From Roseospira visakhapatnamensis (GTDB lineage: Bacteria > Pseudomonadota > Alphaproteobacteria > Rhodospirillales > Rhodospirillaceae), in the NCBI RefSeq assembly GCF_014197915.1, contig NZ_JACIGK010000012.1, positions 62,001 to 126,000 on the forward strand: a stretch of 64,000 bases of DNA, in the 5' to 3' direction. This document shows, piece after piece, positions 63,808 through 64,000 of this stretch. The position numbers and the translations under genes were made by a program. The notes below the pieces were generated by a model, which saw only the letters and a program-made list of their open reading frames with translations, made no database searches and was not told where the DNA came from. Numbering within the stretch: position 1 is the first letter of the stretch; every line of letters begins with the position of its first letter.

Positions 63808-63937
63808 CGGGACCTGCCATGGCGTGCCCCGGGGCCGACCGGCGGTCGACGGGCGCGCGGTGCTGCCGCGCCTGACCCGGGCCGGCGGCGGGTTCCCGTG
63901 CGCCCTGGCCGGGCCGCTGGACGGATCGGCCGCGGGC

Positions 63938-64000
63938 TTAGCGCGATACCCCGAAACAGGCGGCGACCAACTGGTTGAAGGCGGCGGCGCGATGGCTCAT
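63938..64000 (-). CDS. rdgB: 3' end of a probable dITP/XTP pyrophosphatase gene, cut by the window edge
   Basis: The last 20 codons read MSHRAAAFNQLVAACFGVSR and stop. The SHRAxAF motif near the C-terminus is characteristic of RdgB/HAM1 proteins, which remove non-canonical purine nucleotides. The rest lies outside the window, so the call is tentative. 63808-63937 shows nothing else. Confidence 0.5.
   Translation of the reverse strand: MSHRAAAFNQLVAACFGVSR

Overview
The window is chromosomal DNA of a very GC-rich alphaproteobacterium, most likely a purple non-sulfur type member of the Rhodospirillales. That placement is an inference from the gene content: a split pntAA-pntAB-pntB transhydrogenase, malonyl-CoA decarboxylase, a B12-dependent ribonucleotide reductase, an L36 protein without the usual zinc cysteines, and the ftsE-ftsX-ydcF-plsC cluster. 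The host genes form two blocks, 1-4275 and 36306-64000, separated by one large prophage.

Left host block: the end of a DUF2189 membrane protein, then the pnt operon. Prophage, 4228-36306: a 49-bp duplication of the 3' end of pntB (one mismatch) marks the two attachment sites, and the original pnt terminator now lies 32 kb away behind the right copy. Nearly all phage genes read leftward. From right to left they are: a terminase fragment, portal, a small protein, scaffold, coat, small head proteins, a gp4-like connector, four fibre-type proteins, a beta-helix tailspike, a gp10-like stabilisation protein, a low-complexity fibre, two internal virion proteins (one with a transglycosylase domain), a 2892-residue polyvalent protein, then holin, M15 endolysin and nested Rz/Rz1 spanins. 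The plan is that of a short-tailed phage (podovirus). Four cargo genes face the other way: a small exported protein, a lipoprotein, and a DUF4258/DUF2283 pair that looks like a toxin-antitoxin module. The large terminase survives only as its C-terminus, joined directly to the C-terminus of a tyrosine integrase. One deletion therefore removed the whole early, packaging and lysogeny region, while about 31 kb of virion and lysis genes stay open.

The most striking object is the polyvalent protein. It carries three LPD3-like and two DUF3519/PBECR-like modules of the barnase/colicin-E5 type, a zinc metallopeptidase, SH3-like repeats, an Ig-like insertion and a long helical C-terminus. Its two PBECR-like modules lie in a 513-bp tandem duplication that is almost identical except for one dense patch of about 36 bp.

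Right host block: a chemoreceptor; malonyl-CoA decarboxylase; NAD(P)HX epimerase/dehydratase; trmB-metK; rpmJ; nrdJ; the ftsEX-ydcF-plsC operon divergent from a zinc-ribbon/DUF3426 protein; ahcY with a 20-bp palindromic operator; a second DUF3426 protein; opgG and opgH for periplasmic glucans, with a small gene between them; an exported protein; a cyclic-nucleotide-binding protein; a second chemoreceptor; and a probable rdgB 3' end at the edge. MetK and AhcY together supply and recycle the methyl cycle. I saw no tRNA, rRNA, CRISPR array or complete insertion sequence.
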